Shown here in pieces: positions 26,626-35,491 of a stretch of DNA of 64,000 nt (position 1 is its first letter; every line of letters starts with the position of its first letter). Made by a program: the position numbers and the translations under genes. The notes under the pieces are model-generated. The model had not been told where the DNA came from and searched no databases. It saw only the letters and a list, made by a program, of their open reading frames with translations. The DNA is from Mycobacterium sp. 852013-50091_SCH5140682 (lineage in GTDB: Bacteria > Actinomycetota > Actinomycetes > Mycobacteriales > Mycobacteriaceae), in the NCBI RefSeq assembly GCF_001665685.1, contig NZ_LZTB01000095.1:26918-90917 (forward strand). The letters are read 5' to 3'.

Positions 26626-28566
26626 ATGACTGACACCGTCGTTCGGACGTTTCACCCACTTGATCCACTGGGCCCGGAGGAATTCCGGCAGGTAGCCGCC
26701 ATCGTGCGGCGTGACCGTGGCGTGGACGACCGGTGGCGGTTCGCCTCCATCGAACTGGCTGAACCCGACAAACAACAGCTCGCCGCATATGACACGACCG
26801 GTACGGCACCGGACCGCCGCGCGCTCGTGGTGTGCTTCCACCGAGACTCCAACAGCACCTATAAGGCCACCGTCTCACTCACCGATGACGCCGTATTGAG
26901 CTGGACGCACCTGCCGGGTGTGCAAGCCAACTTCACCGTCGACGAATGGGACGAGTGCGATCGGGCGATGCGCAGCAACCCCGACGTGATCGCCGCATTG
27001 GCCCGGCGCGGCGTCACCGACATGGACATGGTGTTCATGGACGTCTGGACCTACGGCGACATCCTGATCCCGGAGCGGTACAAGGGCAGGAGGCTCGGCT
27101 GGACCGACACCTGGCTGCGCTCCCCCGGCGGCGCCAACATCTACGCGCACCATTTGCGGGGATTCCACTGCGTCGTCGACATGAACACGATGGAGCTGCT
27201 GGAGATCGAAGAAGGCGAACCGATCGACATCCCGGAGGTGATGGCCGAGTACAGGCCCGCCAACATCCCCGCACAACTACGCGAGTCCAGCACTCGCCCA
27301 CCGCTGAAACCCCTGGACATCACCCAGCCCGAAGGCCCGTCCTTCACCCTGGACGGCAACCTGCTGCAATGGCAGAACTGGTCGCTGCGAGTCGGTTTCA
27401 ACTACCGCGAGGGCATGACGCTGCACACGGTCAGCTACAACGACCACGGCCGGGTGCGGCCCATCGCGCATCGGATGTCACTGGCCGAGATGGCGGTACC
27501 CTACCGCGACCACTGCCCGGATCACTACCGGCGCACCGCCTTCGACATCGGCGAGTGGGGCATCGGGTTCATGACCACCTCGCTGGAGCTGGGCTGCGAC
27601 TGCCTCGGTGAGATCCGCTACCTCGACGCGGTGTTGCACGACACCAAGGGCGAGCCGTACTCGATCCGCAACGCGATCTGCATCCACGAGGAAGACAACG
27701 CGGTGCTGTGGAAGCACGTTGAGCACGGCGGCAGCGCCGACGTGCGCCGCATGCGCAGGCTCACGGTGTCCAGCCACATGACCGTCGCGAATTACGAATA
27801 TCTCGTGTACTGGCGGTTCTACCAGGACGGCAATATCGAATGTGAGATCCGCGCAACGGGTTTGATGGTCACCACCCATCTGCGCGACGGTGAGGAGTAC
27901 CCGCACGGCACGCTGGTGGACACCAACACCTACGCACCGTTCCACCAGCACTTCATCACCGCCCGGCTCGACCTCGACGTGGACGGCGCAGACAACACCG
28001 TCTACGCAACCGAAACCGAGATCGAACCGATAGGCCCGGACAACCCGTACGGATTGTCCTTGCGGCAGAAGAACACTGCGCTTCGCACCGAGTCGGAGGG
28101 CAAGCAGGACTACAACTGGCACACCCAGCGGGCCTGGAAAGTGGTCAACGAGAACACCACCAACGGCCTGGGCACCCACCCGTCGTACAAGCTGGTGCCC
28201 GGCGCCGCCTTTCCCGCGATGTTCGACCCCGCCTCGCCCATCTTCCAGCGGGCCGAGGCCATCGCCCACACGCTCTGGGTCACCCCCAACAGCCCCGACG
28301 AGCGCTGGCCGTCAGGCGAATTCGTCAACCAGAGCGGCCCGGGCCTCGGCCTGCCGGAGTGGACCGCCGCCAACCGGCCGATCGACAACACCGATGTCGT
28401 GCTCTGGTACACCTTCGGCATCCATCACATCCCGCGGCCCGAGGAATGGCCCATCATGCCGGTGGACGCCGTCTCCTTCTGGCTCAAACCGGCAGGCTTC
28501 TTCGACCGCAATCCGGCTCTCGATGTCGAGCCGACCCCGCCTTCCGCCTGTCACCACCCCCACTGA
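26626..28566 (+). CDS. copper-containing primary amine oxidase
   Basis: Oxidises primary amines (putrescine, cadaverine, tyramine-like) to aldehyde, ammonia and H2O2 using copper and self-made topaquinone. 646 residues. The TPQ precursor is Tyr390 in the consensus N-Y-E-Y; copper ligands His440 and His442 are in FHQHF, and the third His is in the C-terminal HHIPRPEEWPIMP. The ATG at 26626 has GGAGG about 5 nt upstream. No signal peptide. It is followed after 14 bp by an aldehyde dehydrogenase that would consume its product. The C-terminus ends His-rich (ACHHPH). Confidence 0.95.
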   Translation: MTDTVVRTFHPLDPLGPEEFRQVAAIVRRDRGVDDRWRFASIELAEPDKQQLAAYDTTGTAPDRRALVVCFHRDSNSTYKATVSLTDDAVLSWTHLPGVQANFTVDEWDECDRAMRSNPDVIAALARRGVTDMDMVFMDVWTYGDILIPERYKGRRLGWTDTWLRSPGGANIYAHHLRGFHCVVDMNTMELLEIEEGEPIDIPEVMAEYRPANIPAQLRESSTRPPLKPLDITQPEGPSFTLDGNLLQWQNWSLRVGFNYREGMTLHTVSYNDHGRVRPIAHRMSLAEMAVPYRDHCPDHYRRTAFDIGEWGIGFMTTSLELGCDCLGEIRYLDAVLHDTKGEPYSIRNAICIHEEDNAVLWKHVEHGGSADVRRMRRLTVSSHMTVANYEYLVYWRFYQDGNIECEIRATGLMVTTHLRDGEEYPHGTLVDTNTYAPFHQHFITARLDLDVDGADNTVYATETEIEPIGPDNPYGLSLRQKNTALRTESEGKQDYNWHTQRAWKVVNENTTNGLGTHPSYKLVPGAAFPAMFDPASPIFQRAEAIAHTLWVTPNSPDERWPSGEFVNQSGPGLGLPEWTAANRPIDNTDVVLWYTFGIHHIPRPEEWPIMPVDAVSFWLKPAGFFDRNPALDVEPTPPSACHHPH

Positions 28567-28580
28567 TCGGAGTTATCTAC

Positions 28581-30026
28581 ATGTCGGATAAGAAAGTCAT
28601 CCACAACATCATCAACGGAGAAATCCAGACCGCCTCAGATGGCCAGATGATGGACATTGTCAACCCGTCCACCGGCGAGGTGTTCGCCTCAGCGCCGAAT
28701 TCGTCTGCGGCGGATGTGGATCTGGCGTTCCAGGCGGCCGGTAAAGCGTTCGAGACGTGGCGCTGGTCCACTCCCAGCGAGCGGCAGCGGGCGCTGCTCA
28801 AGCTCGCCGACGTGATCGAGGAGAACGCCGACGAGCTCATCGCCATCGAGTGCGAAAACACCGGCAAGCCGGTTTCGCTGACCGCGTCGGAAGAGATTCC
28901 GCCGATGCTCGACCAGATCCGGTTCTTCGCCGGCGCCGCGCGGGTGCTGGAGGGCCGCTCGCAGGGCGAGTACATGCGCGGTCACACGTCGTCCATCCGA
29001 CGCGAACCGGTCGGTCCGGTGGCCCAGGTCGCGCCGTGGAACTACCCGATGATGATGTCGGTGTGGAAGTTCGCGCCGGCGCTCGCCGCGGGCTGCACCG
29101 TGGTGCTCAAGCCGTCGGACACCACTCCGGCGTCGTCGTACTGGATGGTCGAGAAGATGCAGGAGATCTTCCCGCCCGGGGTGTGCAACCTGGTCTGCGG
29201 CGACCGGGATACCGGCGCCGCGCTCACCGCACACCCGGTGCCGCAGTTGGTGTCGATCACCGGGTCGACCCGTGCCGGTGTCGCAGTCGCGACGAGCGCC
29301 GCACAGGACCTCAAGCGAGCCCATCTCGAGCTCGGCGGCAAGGCCCCCGTGGTGGTGTTCAATGACGCCGACATCGCAGCAGTCGTCGAGGGCGTCACGG
29401 CCGCAGGCTATTTCAACGCCGGCCAGGACTGCACCGCCGCCACTCGCATGATCGTCCAGGAGGGCATTTACGACGAGCTGCTGGCGGCGATGACCGAATC
29501 GGTTGCCGCCACCAAGACCGGGTACGACCCCGACGACGAGGACATCCTGTTCGGCCCGATCAACAATCCCAACCAGCTGGCCCACGTCTCGGGTCTGGTC
29601 TCACGGGCGCCCGAGCATGCCCGAGTGTTGGCCGGTGGCAAGAAGAAAGAGGGCGCCGGTTTCTTCTTCGAGCCCACCCTGATCGCCGATCTGCGCCAGG
29701 ACGACGAGTTGATCCAGACCGAGATCTTCGGGCCGGTCGTCACCGCACAGAAGTTCAGCACCGAAGACGAGGCACTGGCGTACGCCAACGGCACCGAGTA
29801 CGGGTTGGCCTCGTCGGTGTGGACCCGCAATGTCGATGTGGCGGCGCGGATGTCGGCCCGACTGGACTTCGGCTGTGTGTGGATCAACACCCACATCCCG
29901 CTGGTGGCCGAGATGCCGCACGGTGGTTTCAAGCACTCCGGCTACGGCAAGGATCTGTCGATGTACGGGCTTGAGGACTACACCCGCATCAAGCACGTGA
30001 TGCACTACCACGGCTTCGAGGGATAG
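28581..30026 (+). CDS. gamma-aminobutyraldehyde-type dehydrogenase
   Basis: 481 residues. The ALDH core is intact: APWNYPMMMSVWKFAPAL, SITGSTRAG, ELGGKAPV (Glu) and GQDCTAATR (catalytic Cys284). Overall pattern follows aminobutyraldehyde/betaine aldehyde dehydrogenases. It directly follows the amine oxidase in one operon, so it should convert 4-aminobutanal to GABA (or 5-aminopentanal to 5-aminovalerate), the substrates of the GabT module at 17-20 kb. Its stop is followed by an inverted repeat shared in style with other intergenic palindromes. Confidence 0.9.
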   Translation: MSDKKVIHNIINGEIQTASDGQMMDIVNPSTGEVFASAPNSSAADVDLAFQAAGKAFETWRWSTPSERQRALLKLADVIEENADELIAIECENTGKPVSLTASEEIPPMLDQIRFFAGAARVLEGRSQGEYMRGHTSSIRREPVGPVAQVAPWNYPMMMSVWKFAPALAAGCTVVLKPSDTTPASSYWMVEKMQEIFPPGVCNLVCGDRDTGAALTAHPVPQLVSITGSTRAGVAVATSAAQDLKRAHLELGGKAPVVVFNDADIAAVVEGVTAAGYFNAGQDCTAATRMIVQEGIYDELLAAMTESVAATKTGYDPDDEDILFGPINNPNQLAHVSGLVSRAPEHARVLAGGKKKEGAGFFFEPTLIADLRQDDELIQTEIFGPVVTAQKFSTEDEALAYANGTEYGLASSVWTRNVDVAARMSARLDFGCVWINTHIPLVAEMPHGGFKHSGYGKDLSMYGLEDYTRIKHVMHYHGFEG

Positions 30027-30045
30027 CCGGCTGCTGCCCGGGCGT

Positions 30046-30102
30046 CGAATGGCCAGTTGTTGCCCACTTTTCCGCACTTCTCGGGTGACAACTGGCCACT
30101 CG
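30046..30102. repeat. intergenic inverted repeat between convergent genes
   Basis: Arms 30046-30065 (CGAATGGCCAGTTGTTGCCC) and 30083-30102 are inverted with three mismatches around a 17-nt loop. It lies between the stops of the convergent aldehyde dehydrogenase and aminotransferase genes, so it can serve as a two-way transcript end. Its right arm, ACTGGCCACTCGGC, recurs at 46241-46254. Confidence 0.8.
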
Positions 30103-30119
30103 GCCGCCCAGAGCAGAGA

Positions 30120-31160
30120 TCAGGCGAGGCGAGCGACGGCCGCGTCGATGCGTTCGTCGGTGGCCGTCAACGCGACCCGCACATGCTGGGTGCCTGCCGG
30201 ACCGTAGAACTCGCCGGGCGCAACCAGAATGCCGCGTTCGGCCAGCCACGCGACGGTGTCCCGGCACGGTTCACCGCGGCTCGCCCATAGGTAGAGCCCG
30301 GCCTCGGAGTGCTCGACCGTGAAGCCGGCCGACTGCAGAGCCGGCAGCAGCACCGCACGGCGACGCGCATACCGATCCCGTTGCACGGCTTCGTGTTCGT
30401 CGTCGTCGAGGGCCGCGACCATCGCCGCCTGCACCGGCGTCGGGACGATCATGCCTGCGTGCTTGCGCACCGCCAGCAACTCGGCGACCACCGCAGGATC
30501 CCCGGCGACGAATCCAGCGCGATAGCCCGCCAGGGACGACGTCTTGGACAGCGAGTGGATGGCCAGAAGCCCGGTGTGGTCACCGTCGCTGACCGTCGGA
30601 TGCAGCACGCTGACCGGGTCGGCATCCCAGCTGAGCCCGAGGTAGCACTCGTCGGACGCGACGAGGACGCCGCGTTCACGTGCCCATGTCACCACCTTGC
30701 GCAGGTGGTCCAGCCCCAGCACGCGGCCGGTCGGGTTGCTCGGCGAGTTGAGATAGATCAGCGCGGGCACCTGCGGACCGAGCTGGGTCAACGCATCCGC
30801 CCGAATGACCTGAGCGCCCGCCAGCCGCGCACCGACCTCGTAGGTGGGGTAGGCCAACTCCGGGACCACGACCGCGTCGCCGGAACCAAGGCCCAACAGC
30901 GTCGGCAGCCAGGCGATCAGCTCTTTGGTGCCGATGACCGGAAGGACCGCGTCGGGCGCCAGATCGGTGATGCCGTAGCGACGCCGCAGCGCAGCCGTCG
31001 CCGACGCGCGCAGCGCGGGGGTTCCCGCGGTGGCCGGGTACCCGGGTGAGGCACTCGCCGACGCGAGTGCCTCACGGATCAGTGGGGCCACCGGGTCCAC
31101 CGGGGTCCCCACCGACAGGTCCACGATGCCGTCGGGATGCGACCGGGCGCGGTCCGTCAC
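30120..31160 (-). CDS. dapC: PLP aminotransferase, DapC type (start uncertain)
   Basis: Fold-type I aminotransferase; in this position next to fdxC it corresponds to Rv1178, assigned as succinyldiaminopimelate aminotransferase, the step between DapD and DapE. PLP lysine is in SLSKTSSLAGYR; substrate motifs LNSPSNPTGR and SDECYLG are intact. The annotated GTG at 31160 gives 346 residues, but the in-frame codons upstream encode LPEFPWDTLAE, a segment normally conserved in the family. No ATG, GTG or TTG exists between it and the upstream stop; a CTG at 31250 overlapping the fdxC stop (CTGA) may be the real start, giving 376 residues. Confidence 0.85.
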   Translation of the reverse strand: MTDRARSHPDGIVDLSVGTPVDPVAPLIREALASASASPGYPATAGTPALRASATAALRRRYGITDLAPDAVLPVIGTKELIAWLPTLLGLGSGDAVVVPELAYPTYEVGARLAGAQVIRADALTQLGPQVPALIYLNSPSNPTGRVLGLDHLRKVVTWARERGVLVASDECYLGLSWDADPVSVLHPTVSDGDHTGLLAIHSLSKTSSLAGYRAGFVAGDPAVVAELLAVRKHAGMIVPTPVQAAMVAALDDDEHEAVQRDRYARRRAVLLPALQSAGFTVEHSEAGLYLWASRGEPCRDTVAWLAERGILVAPGEFYGPAGTQHVRVALTATDERIDAAVARLA

Positions 31161-31246
31161 CTCGGCCAGGGTGTCCCAGGGGAACTCCGGCAGAGCAGCC
31201 GAGCGCGGTGTGCGCGCGACGTCAGAGCGGGGCAGGAACGGCAGGA

Positions 31247-31570
31247 TCAGTCCTCACCCTGCGGCGGAAGGTCCTTGATGGCCTGCGGGTCGTTGTCGGT
31301 CTGTCCGACCTTGGAAGCACCGCCCGGCGAGCCCAGCTCGGTGAAGAAGTCCGCGTTGGCCTGCGTGTAGCTGGCCCACTGGTCCGGCACATCGTCTTCG
31401 TAGTAGATGGCCTCGACCGGGCAGACCGGTTCGCATGCACCGCAGTCCACGCACTCGTCGGGGTGGATGTACAGCATGCGTCCACCCTCGTAGATGCAGT
31501 CGACAGGGCATTCCTCGATGCACGCCTTGTCTTTGACGTCGACGCAGGGTTCGGCAATGACGTACGTCAC
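31247..31570 (-). CDS. fdxC: 7Fe ferredoxin FdxC
   Basis: 107 residues. The N-terminal part binds a 3Fe-4S and a 4Fe-4S cluster: C-x7-C-x3-CP (CVDVKDKACIEECP) and CVDCGACEPVCP. The acidic C-terminal extension is typical of the mycobacterial 7Fe ferredoxin (Rv1177). Small electron carrier, cytosolic. GTG at 31570 with AGGAGA 8-9 nt upstream. It overlaps or abuts the aminotransferase gene downstream. Confidence 0.95.
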   Translation of the reverse strand: MTYVIAEPCVDVKDKACIEECPVDCIYEGGRMLYIHPDECVDCGACEPVCPVEAIYYEDDVPDQWASYTQANADFFTELGSPGGASKVGQTDNDPQAIKDLPPQGED

Positions 31571-31757
31571 TGATGTGTCTCCTGTCCAGTGGGCTGCTGG
31601 TCGGGCTCGTTGAGGACTCGTGATCCCGCGCGCCAGTATGCGTTACACATTCCGGGACGCTCGTCTCAGTGTGTCCTAACTTCGCGCGCCACCAGTTAAG
31701 GGTGGCTCGCGGTTACTGATACTAAACGTTGCAGATACAACTCGACCAGTCGCCACG

Positions 31758-31794
31758 CCTATGCACTCCACCCCACTGCACCTAGTTGCATAGG
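31758..31794. promoter_or_regulatory. candidate PadR operator (CCTATGCA...TGCATAGG)
   Basis: A perfect 8-bp inverted repeat, arms 31758-31765 and 31787-31794, between fdxC and padR, 27 bp before the padR ATG. PadR regulators bind palindromes close to their own promoter, so autoregulation is likely. Confidence 0.5.
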
Positions 31795-31809
31795 ACCAGC
31801 GGTCCCACC

Positions 31810-31815
31810 TAGGCT
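31810..31815 (+). promoter_or_regulatory. -10 box of leaderless padR promoter
   Basis: TAGGCT ends 6 nt before the padR ATG; no SD seen. Confidence 0.45.
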
Positions 31816-31821
31816 CCGGGC

Positions 31822-32379
31822 ATGGCCCTCCCCCACGCCATCCTGGTGTCGTTGAGCGAGCAGTCCGGTTCGGGCTATGAGCTGACCCGCCGCTTCGACC
31901 GGTCGATCGGCTACTTCTGGGCGGCCTCCCACCAGCAGATCTACCGAACGTTGCGGGCCATGGAGAACGACGGATGGGTGCATGCCACCCCCGTCGTGCA
32001 GTACGGCAGGCCGGACAAGAAGGTGTACACCGTGTCCGCCGCCGGACGCGCCGAGTTGGCCCGCTGGATCGCCGAACCACTGCCGAAACCCCCGGCAGGC
32101 AGGGCCGGTTCGACTGCGGACACCCGCACGCGCGATCTGGCCGTCAAGGTCCGCGGCGCGGCCCACGGGGATCTCACCGCACTGCGCGAACAGATCGAGG
32201 CGCTGCGATCCGAGCGGGCCGCATTGCTCGACACCTACCGCGGGTACCAGAAGCGACAGTTCCCCGATCCGGCGGCGCTGCAGGGCAGTGCACTGCACCA
32301 ATACCTGGTGTTGCGCGGCGGAATGCGTGCCGAGGAGAGCTCACTCGCGTGGCTTTCCGAAGTTCTGGAAGCCCTGTAG
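31822..32379 (+). CDS. PadR-family transcriptional regulator
   Basis: 185 residues. Winged helix at residues about 1-80 (LPHAILVSLSEQSGSGYELTRRF, then QQIYRTLRAMENDGWV and GRPDKKVYTVSAAGRAEL), then a C-terminal helical dimerisation region with coiled-coil character (about 110-150). Corresponds in position to Rv1176c, upstream of fadH. It probably regulates itself and fadH through the palindrome upstream. Its stop region is tandemly duplicated (see repeat). Confidence 0.9.
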   Translation: MALPHAILVSLSEQSGSGYELTRRFDRSIGYFWAASHQQIYRTLRAMENDGWVHATPVVQYGRPDKKVYTVSAAGRAELARWIAEPLPKPPAGRAGSTADTRTRDLAVKVRGAAHGDLTALREQIEALRSERAALLDTYRGYQKRQFPDPAALQGSALHQYLVLRGGMRAEESSLAWLSEVLEAL

Positions 32380-32396
32380 TTCCCGAAGCCCTGTAG
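32363..32396 (+). repeat. 17-bp tandem duplication containing the padR stop codon
   Basis: TTCTGGAAGCCCTGTAG (32363-32379) is followed directly by TTCCCGAAGCCCTGTAG (32380-32396), two differences. The second copy lies after the stop. Typical of replication slippage. Confidence 0.85.
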
Positions 32397-32420
32397 TCCC
32401 CGAGTTCCGGAAGGATCCCG

Positions 32421-34430
32421 ATGAACTATCCGAACCTGTTGTCACCGTTGGACCTCGGCTTCACGACACTGCGTAACCGAGTGGTGATGGGCTCGATGCA
32501 CACCGGCCTCGAAGACCGCGCCCGCGACACCGACAAGCTCGCCGAGTATTTCGCCGAACGCGCCCGCGGCGGCGTGGGTCTGATCATCACCGGTGGCTAC
32601 GCCCCCAACAGGACGGGTTGGCTGCTGCCGCTGGGATCGCAGATGGTGTCGTCAACCGAGGCACGCAGGCACCGCCGCATCACCGGGGCGGTCCACGAGG
32701 CCGACGGCAAGATCCTCCTGCAGATCCTGCACGCCGGACGCTATGCGTATCACCCGCTTTCGGTCAGTGCATCGTCGATCAAGGCGCCCATCAACCCATT
32801 TAAGCCGCGACGACTGCGTGACGTCCAAGGCACCATCGACGACTTCGTCCGCTGCACGCTGCTCGCCCGGGAAGCCGGTTACGACGGTGTCGAGATCATG
32901 GGCAGCGAGGGGTATCTGCTCAACCAGTTCCTGGCGCCACGTACCAATAAGCGCACCGACGCCTGGGGCGGCACTCCGGAGAAGCGGCGCCGTTTCCCGG
33001 TCGAGATCGTGCGGCGGGTGCGGGAAGCCGTCGGTACCGACTTCATCGTGTGCTATCGGATGTCGATGGCCGACTACGTGGAGGACGGCCAGAGCTGGGA
33101 CGAGATCGTCGCGCTGGCAACCGAAATCGAGGCGGCCGGGGCGACGATGATCAACTCGGGCTTCGGCTGGCATGAGGCCAGGGTGCCGACGATCGTCACC
33201 TCGGTCCCCAATGCGGCATTCGTCGGCATCAGCAGCGCGGTCGCCGAACACGTCACCATTCCTGTGGTCGCATCCAACCGGATCAACATGCCGCAGGCCG
33301 CCGAACAGATTCTGGCCGACACCCACGTCCAGCTCATCTCGATGGCCCGGCCACTGCTGAGCGATCCGGACTGGGTGAACAAGGCCGCCGCCGACACCGC
33401 CGACGAGATCAACACCTGCATCGCGTGCAACCAGGCCTGCCTCGACCACGCCTTCGTCCACAAGAACGTGTCGTGCCTGCTCAACCCGCGGGCGGGACGG
33501 GAAACCACGCTGACACTGAGTCCCACCCGGCGTGCGCGTTCGGTGGCCGTCGTGGGCGCGGGCCCCGCAGGACTGGCCGCCGCGGTGAGCTCAGCCCAGC
33601 GCGGCCACCGGGTCACGCTTTTCGAGGCGGGCAGCGTGATCGGCGGTCAATTCGACTTGGCCAGAAGGATTCCCGGCAAGGAAGAGTTCAACGAGACGAT
33701 CCGTTACTACACCCGCATGCTCGACAAGCACGGCGTCGGGGTACGGCTCGGGACCCGCGTCGGCGCCGAGGAGCTGACCGGATTCGACGACGTGGTACTC
33801 GCCACCGGGGTGACGCCACGCCTGCCCGACATTCCCGGCATCGACCATCCCAAGGTGCTCACCTATGCGCAGGCCATCACCGGAGCACCAGTAGGCGCGT
33901 CAGTGGCCGTCATCGGTGCCGGCGGGATCGGATTCGACGTCAGCGAGTTCCTGACGACCGATCAATCACCGACACTCAACCTCAAGGAATGGAAAGCAGA
34001 GTGGGGTGCGGCGGATCCGCAAGAGGCGCGCGGCGCACTCACCACACCGCTGCCTGCGCCGGCGGTGCGCGAGGTATATCTGTTGCAACGCACCAAAGGA
34101 CCACAGGGCCGCACGCTCGGTAAGACCAGCGGCTGGGTGCACCGCGCATCACTGAAAGCCAAAGGCGTACACCAGCTTTCCGGGGTGAACTACGAGCGGA
34201 TCGACGACGAGGGACTGCATATCAGCTTCGGACCCGACCACACCGATGCGCGGGTACTGGCGGTGGACAGTGTGGTGATCTGCGCCGGCCAGGAATCGGT
34301 GCGCGATCTCGAAGAGGGACTGCGCCGCAACGGTATCGAGCCGCACGTCATCGGCGGCGCCGCGCTCGCCGCCGAACTGGACGCCAAACGGGCCATCAGG
34401 CAGGGCACGGAATTGGCTGCGCGCCTGTAA
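32421..34430 (+). CDS. fadH: 2,4-dienoyl-CoA reductase (NADPH) FadH
   Basis: Multidomain iron-sulfur flavoenzyme that removes cis double bonds at even positions in beta-oxidation of unsaturated fatty acids. 669 residues. The N-terminal FMN/old-yellow-enzyme barrel spans about residues 1-330, the 4Fe-4S cysteines Cys333, Cys336, Cys340 and Cys352 follow, and a C-terminal FAD/NADPH dinucleotide region starts at VAVVGAGPAGLAAA. Downstream of padR by 41 bp. A strong hairpin terminator follows. Confidence 0.95.
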   Translation: MNYPNLLSPLDLGFTTLRNRVVMGSMHTGLEDRARDTDKLAEYFAERARGGVGLIITGGYAPNRTGWLLPLGSQMVSSTEARRHRRITGAVHEADGKILLQILHAGRYAYHPLSVSASSIKAPINPFKPRRLRDVQGTIDDFVRCTLLAREAGYDGVEIMGSEGYLLNQFLAPRTNKRTDAWGGTPEKRRRFPVEIVRRVREAVGTDFIVCYRMSMADYVEDGQSWDEIVALATEIEAAGATMINSGFGWHEARVPTIVTSVPNAAFVGISSAVAEHVTIPVVASNRINMPQAAEQILADTHVQLISMARPLLSDPDWVNKAAADTADEINTCIACNQACLDHAFVHKNVSCLLNPRAGRETTLTLSPTRRARSVAVVGAGPAGLAAAVSSAQRGHRVTLFEAGSVIGGQFDLARRIPGKEEFNETIRYYTRMLDKHGVGVRLGTRVGAEELTGFDDVVLATGVTPRLPDIPGIDHPKVLTYAQAITGAPVGASVAVIGAGGIGFDVSEFLTTDQSPTLNLKEWKAEWGAADPQEARGALTTPLPAPAVREVYLLQRTKGPQGRTLGKTSGWVHRASLKAKGVHQLSGVNYERIDDEGLHISFGPDHTDARVLAVDSVVICAGQESVRDLEEGLRRNGIEPHVIGGAALAAELDAKRAIRQGTELAARL

Positions 34431-34533
34431 CACTCACGACCGCGCTGCCAGTTCGTTCCGAACAAAGGCGTCGAGTTCGGGAGCCGCACCTCGGGCCACG
34501 CGGGACGTGGCACATCGCATCCGCGGAACACGA

Positions 34534-34565
34534 CACCGGCGTGACGCTCGGGCGTCACGCCGGTG
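34534..34565. terminator. strong hairpin terminator between fadH and yceI
   Basis: A perfect 13-bp stem CACCGGCGTGACG/CGTCACGCCGGTG (34534-34546, 34553-34565) with a 6-nt loop. It sits between the convergent stops of fadH and the yceI gene and has no clear T-run, as is usual in mycobacteria. Probably ends both transcripts. Confidence 0.75.
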
Positions 34566-34580
34566 GTTGAGTCGCGGTTC

Positions 34581-35129
34581 TCAGGCCTGCTTGAGCGCCT
34601 CGATCTCGAGGGTGATGGTCACCTTGTCGCCGACGACGGTGCCACCGGTCTCCAGCGGCAGCTCGATGTCGATGCCGAAGTCCTTGCGGTTCAACACGAC
34701 CGAGGCCTCGAAGCCGGCGACCGGCCCCTGGCCCATGCCCGGGTTGACGCCGTTGTACTCCAGCTTCAGCGAGACGGGCTTGGTCACGCCCTTGAGGGTG
34801 AAGTCGCCGTCGACGACGTAGTCGTCGCCGTCGCGCCGTACACCGGTCGAGGCGAACGTGGCGGTCGGGTGGTTCTCGGCGTCGAAGAAGTCGGCCGACC
34901 GGACGTGCGCGTCGCGCTGCTCGTTGCGGGTGTTGATCGAGTTGACGTCGATGGTGGCGGTCACCGACGGGGTGCCGTCCTCGGCCACGACGATCGCGCC
35001 GCTGAAGGTCTCAAAGCTGCCGCGAACCTTGCTCACCATCAGATGCCGGACAGAAAAGTTGATCGAGGAATGCACCGGATCGATGGCCCAGGTGCCGGCG
35101 GTCAGATCAGTGGCGGTTGCAGCGGTCAT
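34581..35129 (-). CDS. YceI-family lipid-binding protein
   Basis: 182 residues. YceI lipocalin-like barrel binding isoprenoid-type lipids: opens with WAIDPVHSSINFSVRHLMVSKVRGSF and ends with VVGDKVTITLEIEALK. No signal peptide from the ATG at 35129, which has AAGGAGA 6 nt upstream. Upstream in-frame codons are intergenic repeat. Function in mycobacteria uncertain; a role in quinone or prenol handling is known for the family. Confidence 0.9.
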   Translation of the reverse strand: MTAATATDLTAGTWAIDPVHSSINFSVRHLMVSKVRGSFETFSGAIVVAEDGTPSVTATIDVNSINTRNEQRDAHVRSADFFDAENHPTATFASTGVRRDGDDYVVDGDFTLKGVTKPVSLKLEYNGVNPGMGQGPVAGFEASVVLNRKDFGIDIELPLETGGTVVGDKVTITLEIEALKQA

Positions 35130-35242
35130 GATGTCTCCTTGGTCTGGCGGGCCGGCCGTTCCGGCGCCTTCGTCAAACATAACCGGACTACGGTCCGCAT
35201 GCATTCCCGTCGCCGCGAAAAAATTTTCCGGCCGCCTCCCCT

Positions 35243-35325
35243 TGCACCGCGAACGTGCGTGTCTGTCCCTCGACACGCCGCAAAATCCCAGCATTTTGCG
35301 CACGCTCGGCAGGCTTGAGCGTGCG
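35243..35325 (+). repeat. 83-bp palindromic element, copy A
   Basis: The first 39 bp (starting TGCACCGCGAACGTGCGTGT) match copy B with one mismatch. Then follow a 16-nt variable part (AAAATCCCAGCATTTT), a shared GCGCACGCTCG, and 17 nt ending GTGCG. CGAACGTGCG near the left and CGCACGCTCG near the right can pair. Inside are two more perfect hairpins (35279-35300 and 35300-35324). Confidence 0.85.
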
Positions 35326-35403
35326 GATATATAGGACGACGCCGGCTTAGGGAGGTGACGCCGGGTCAGATGCCGTATCGGGCGGGGACGCCGGGTGCCT
35401 CAA

Positions 35404-35486
35404 CGCACATTCGGCAAGCACGAGCGTGCGCTACATGTTGCCGGCGAGCGGCGTGTCGAGGGACAGACACGCACGCTCGCGGTGCA
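35404..35486 (-). repeat. 83-bp palindromic element, copy B (inverted)
   Basis: Read on the minus strand, it has the same layout as copy A with identical spacing: the 39-bp shared block (35486-35448), a 16-nt different spacer (35447-35432), shared GCGCACGCTCG (35431-35421), then 17 nt ending GTGCG. It ends 5 bp before the fbiC stop codon. Confidence 0.85.
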
Positions 35487-35491
35487 GAGAA

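Larger units (their letters stand above)
35130..35491. other. intergenic stretch with two inverted copies of an 83-bp palindromic element
   Basis: 362 bp without a gene between yceI (start) and fbiC (stop). Most of it is two repeat units in opposite orientation (35243-35325 and 35404-35486) with a GACGCCGG-rich spacer between. The yceI promoter should lie in 35130-35240, but no convincing -10 was found. Confidence 0.7.
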
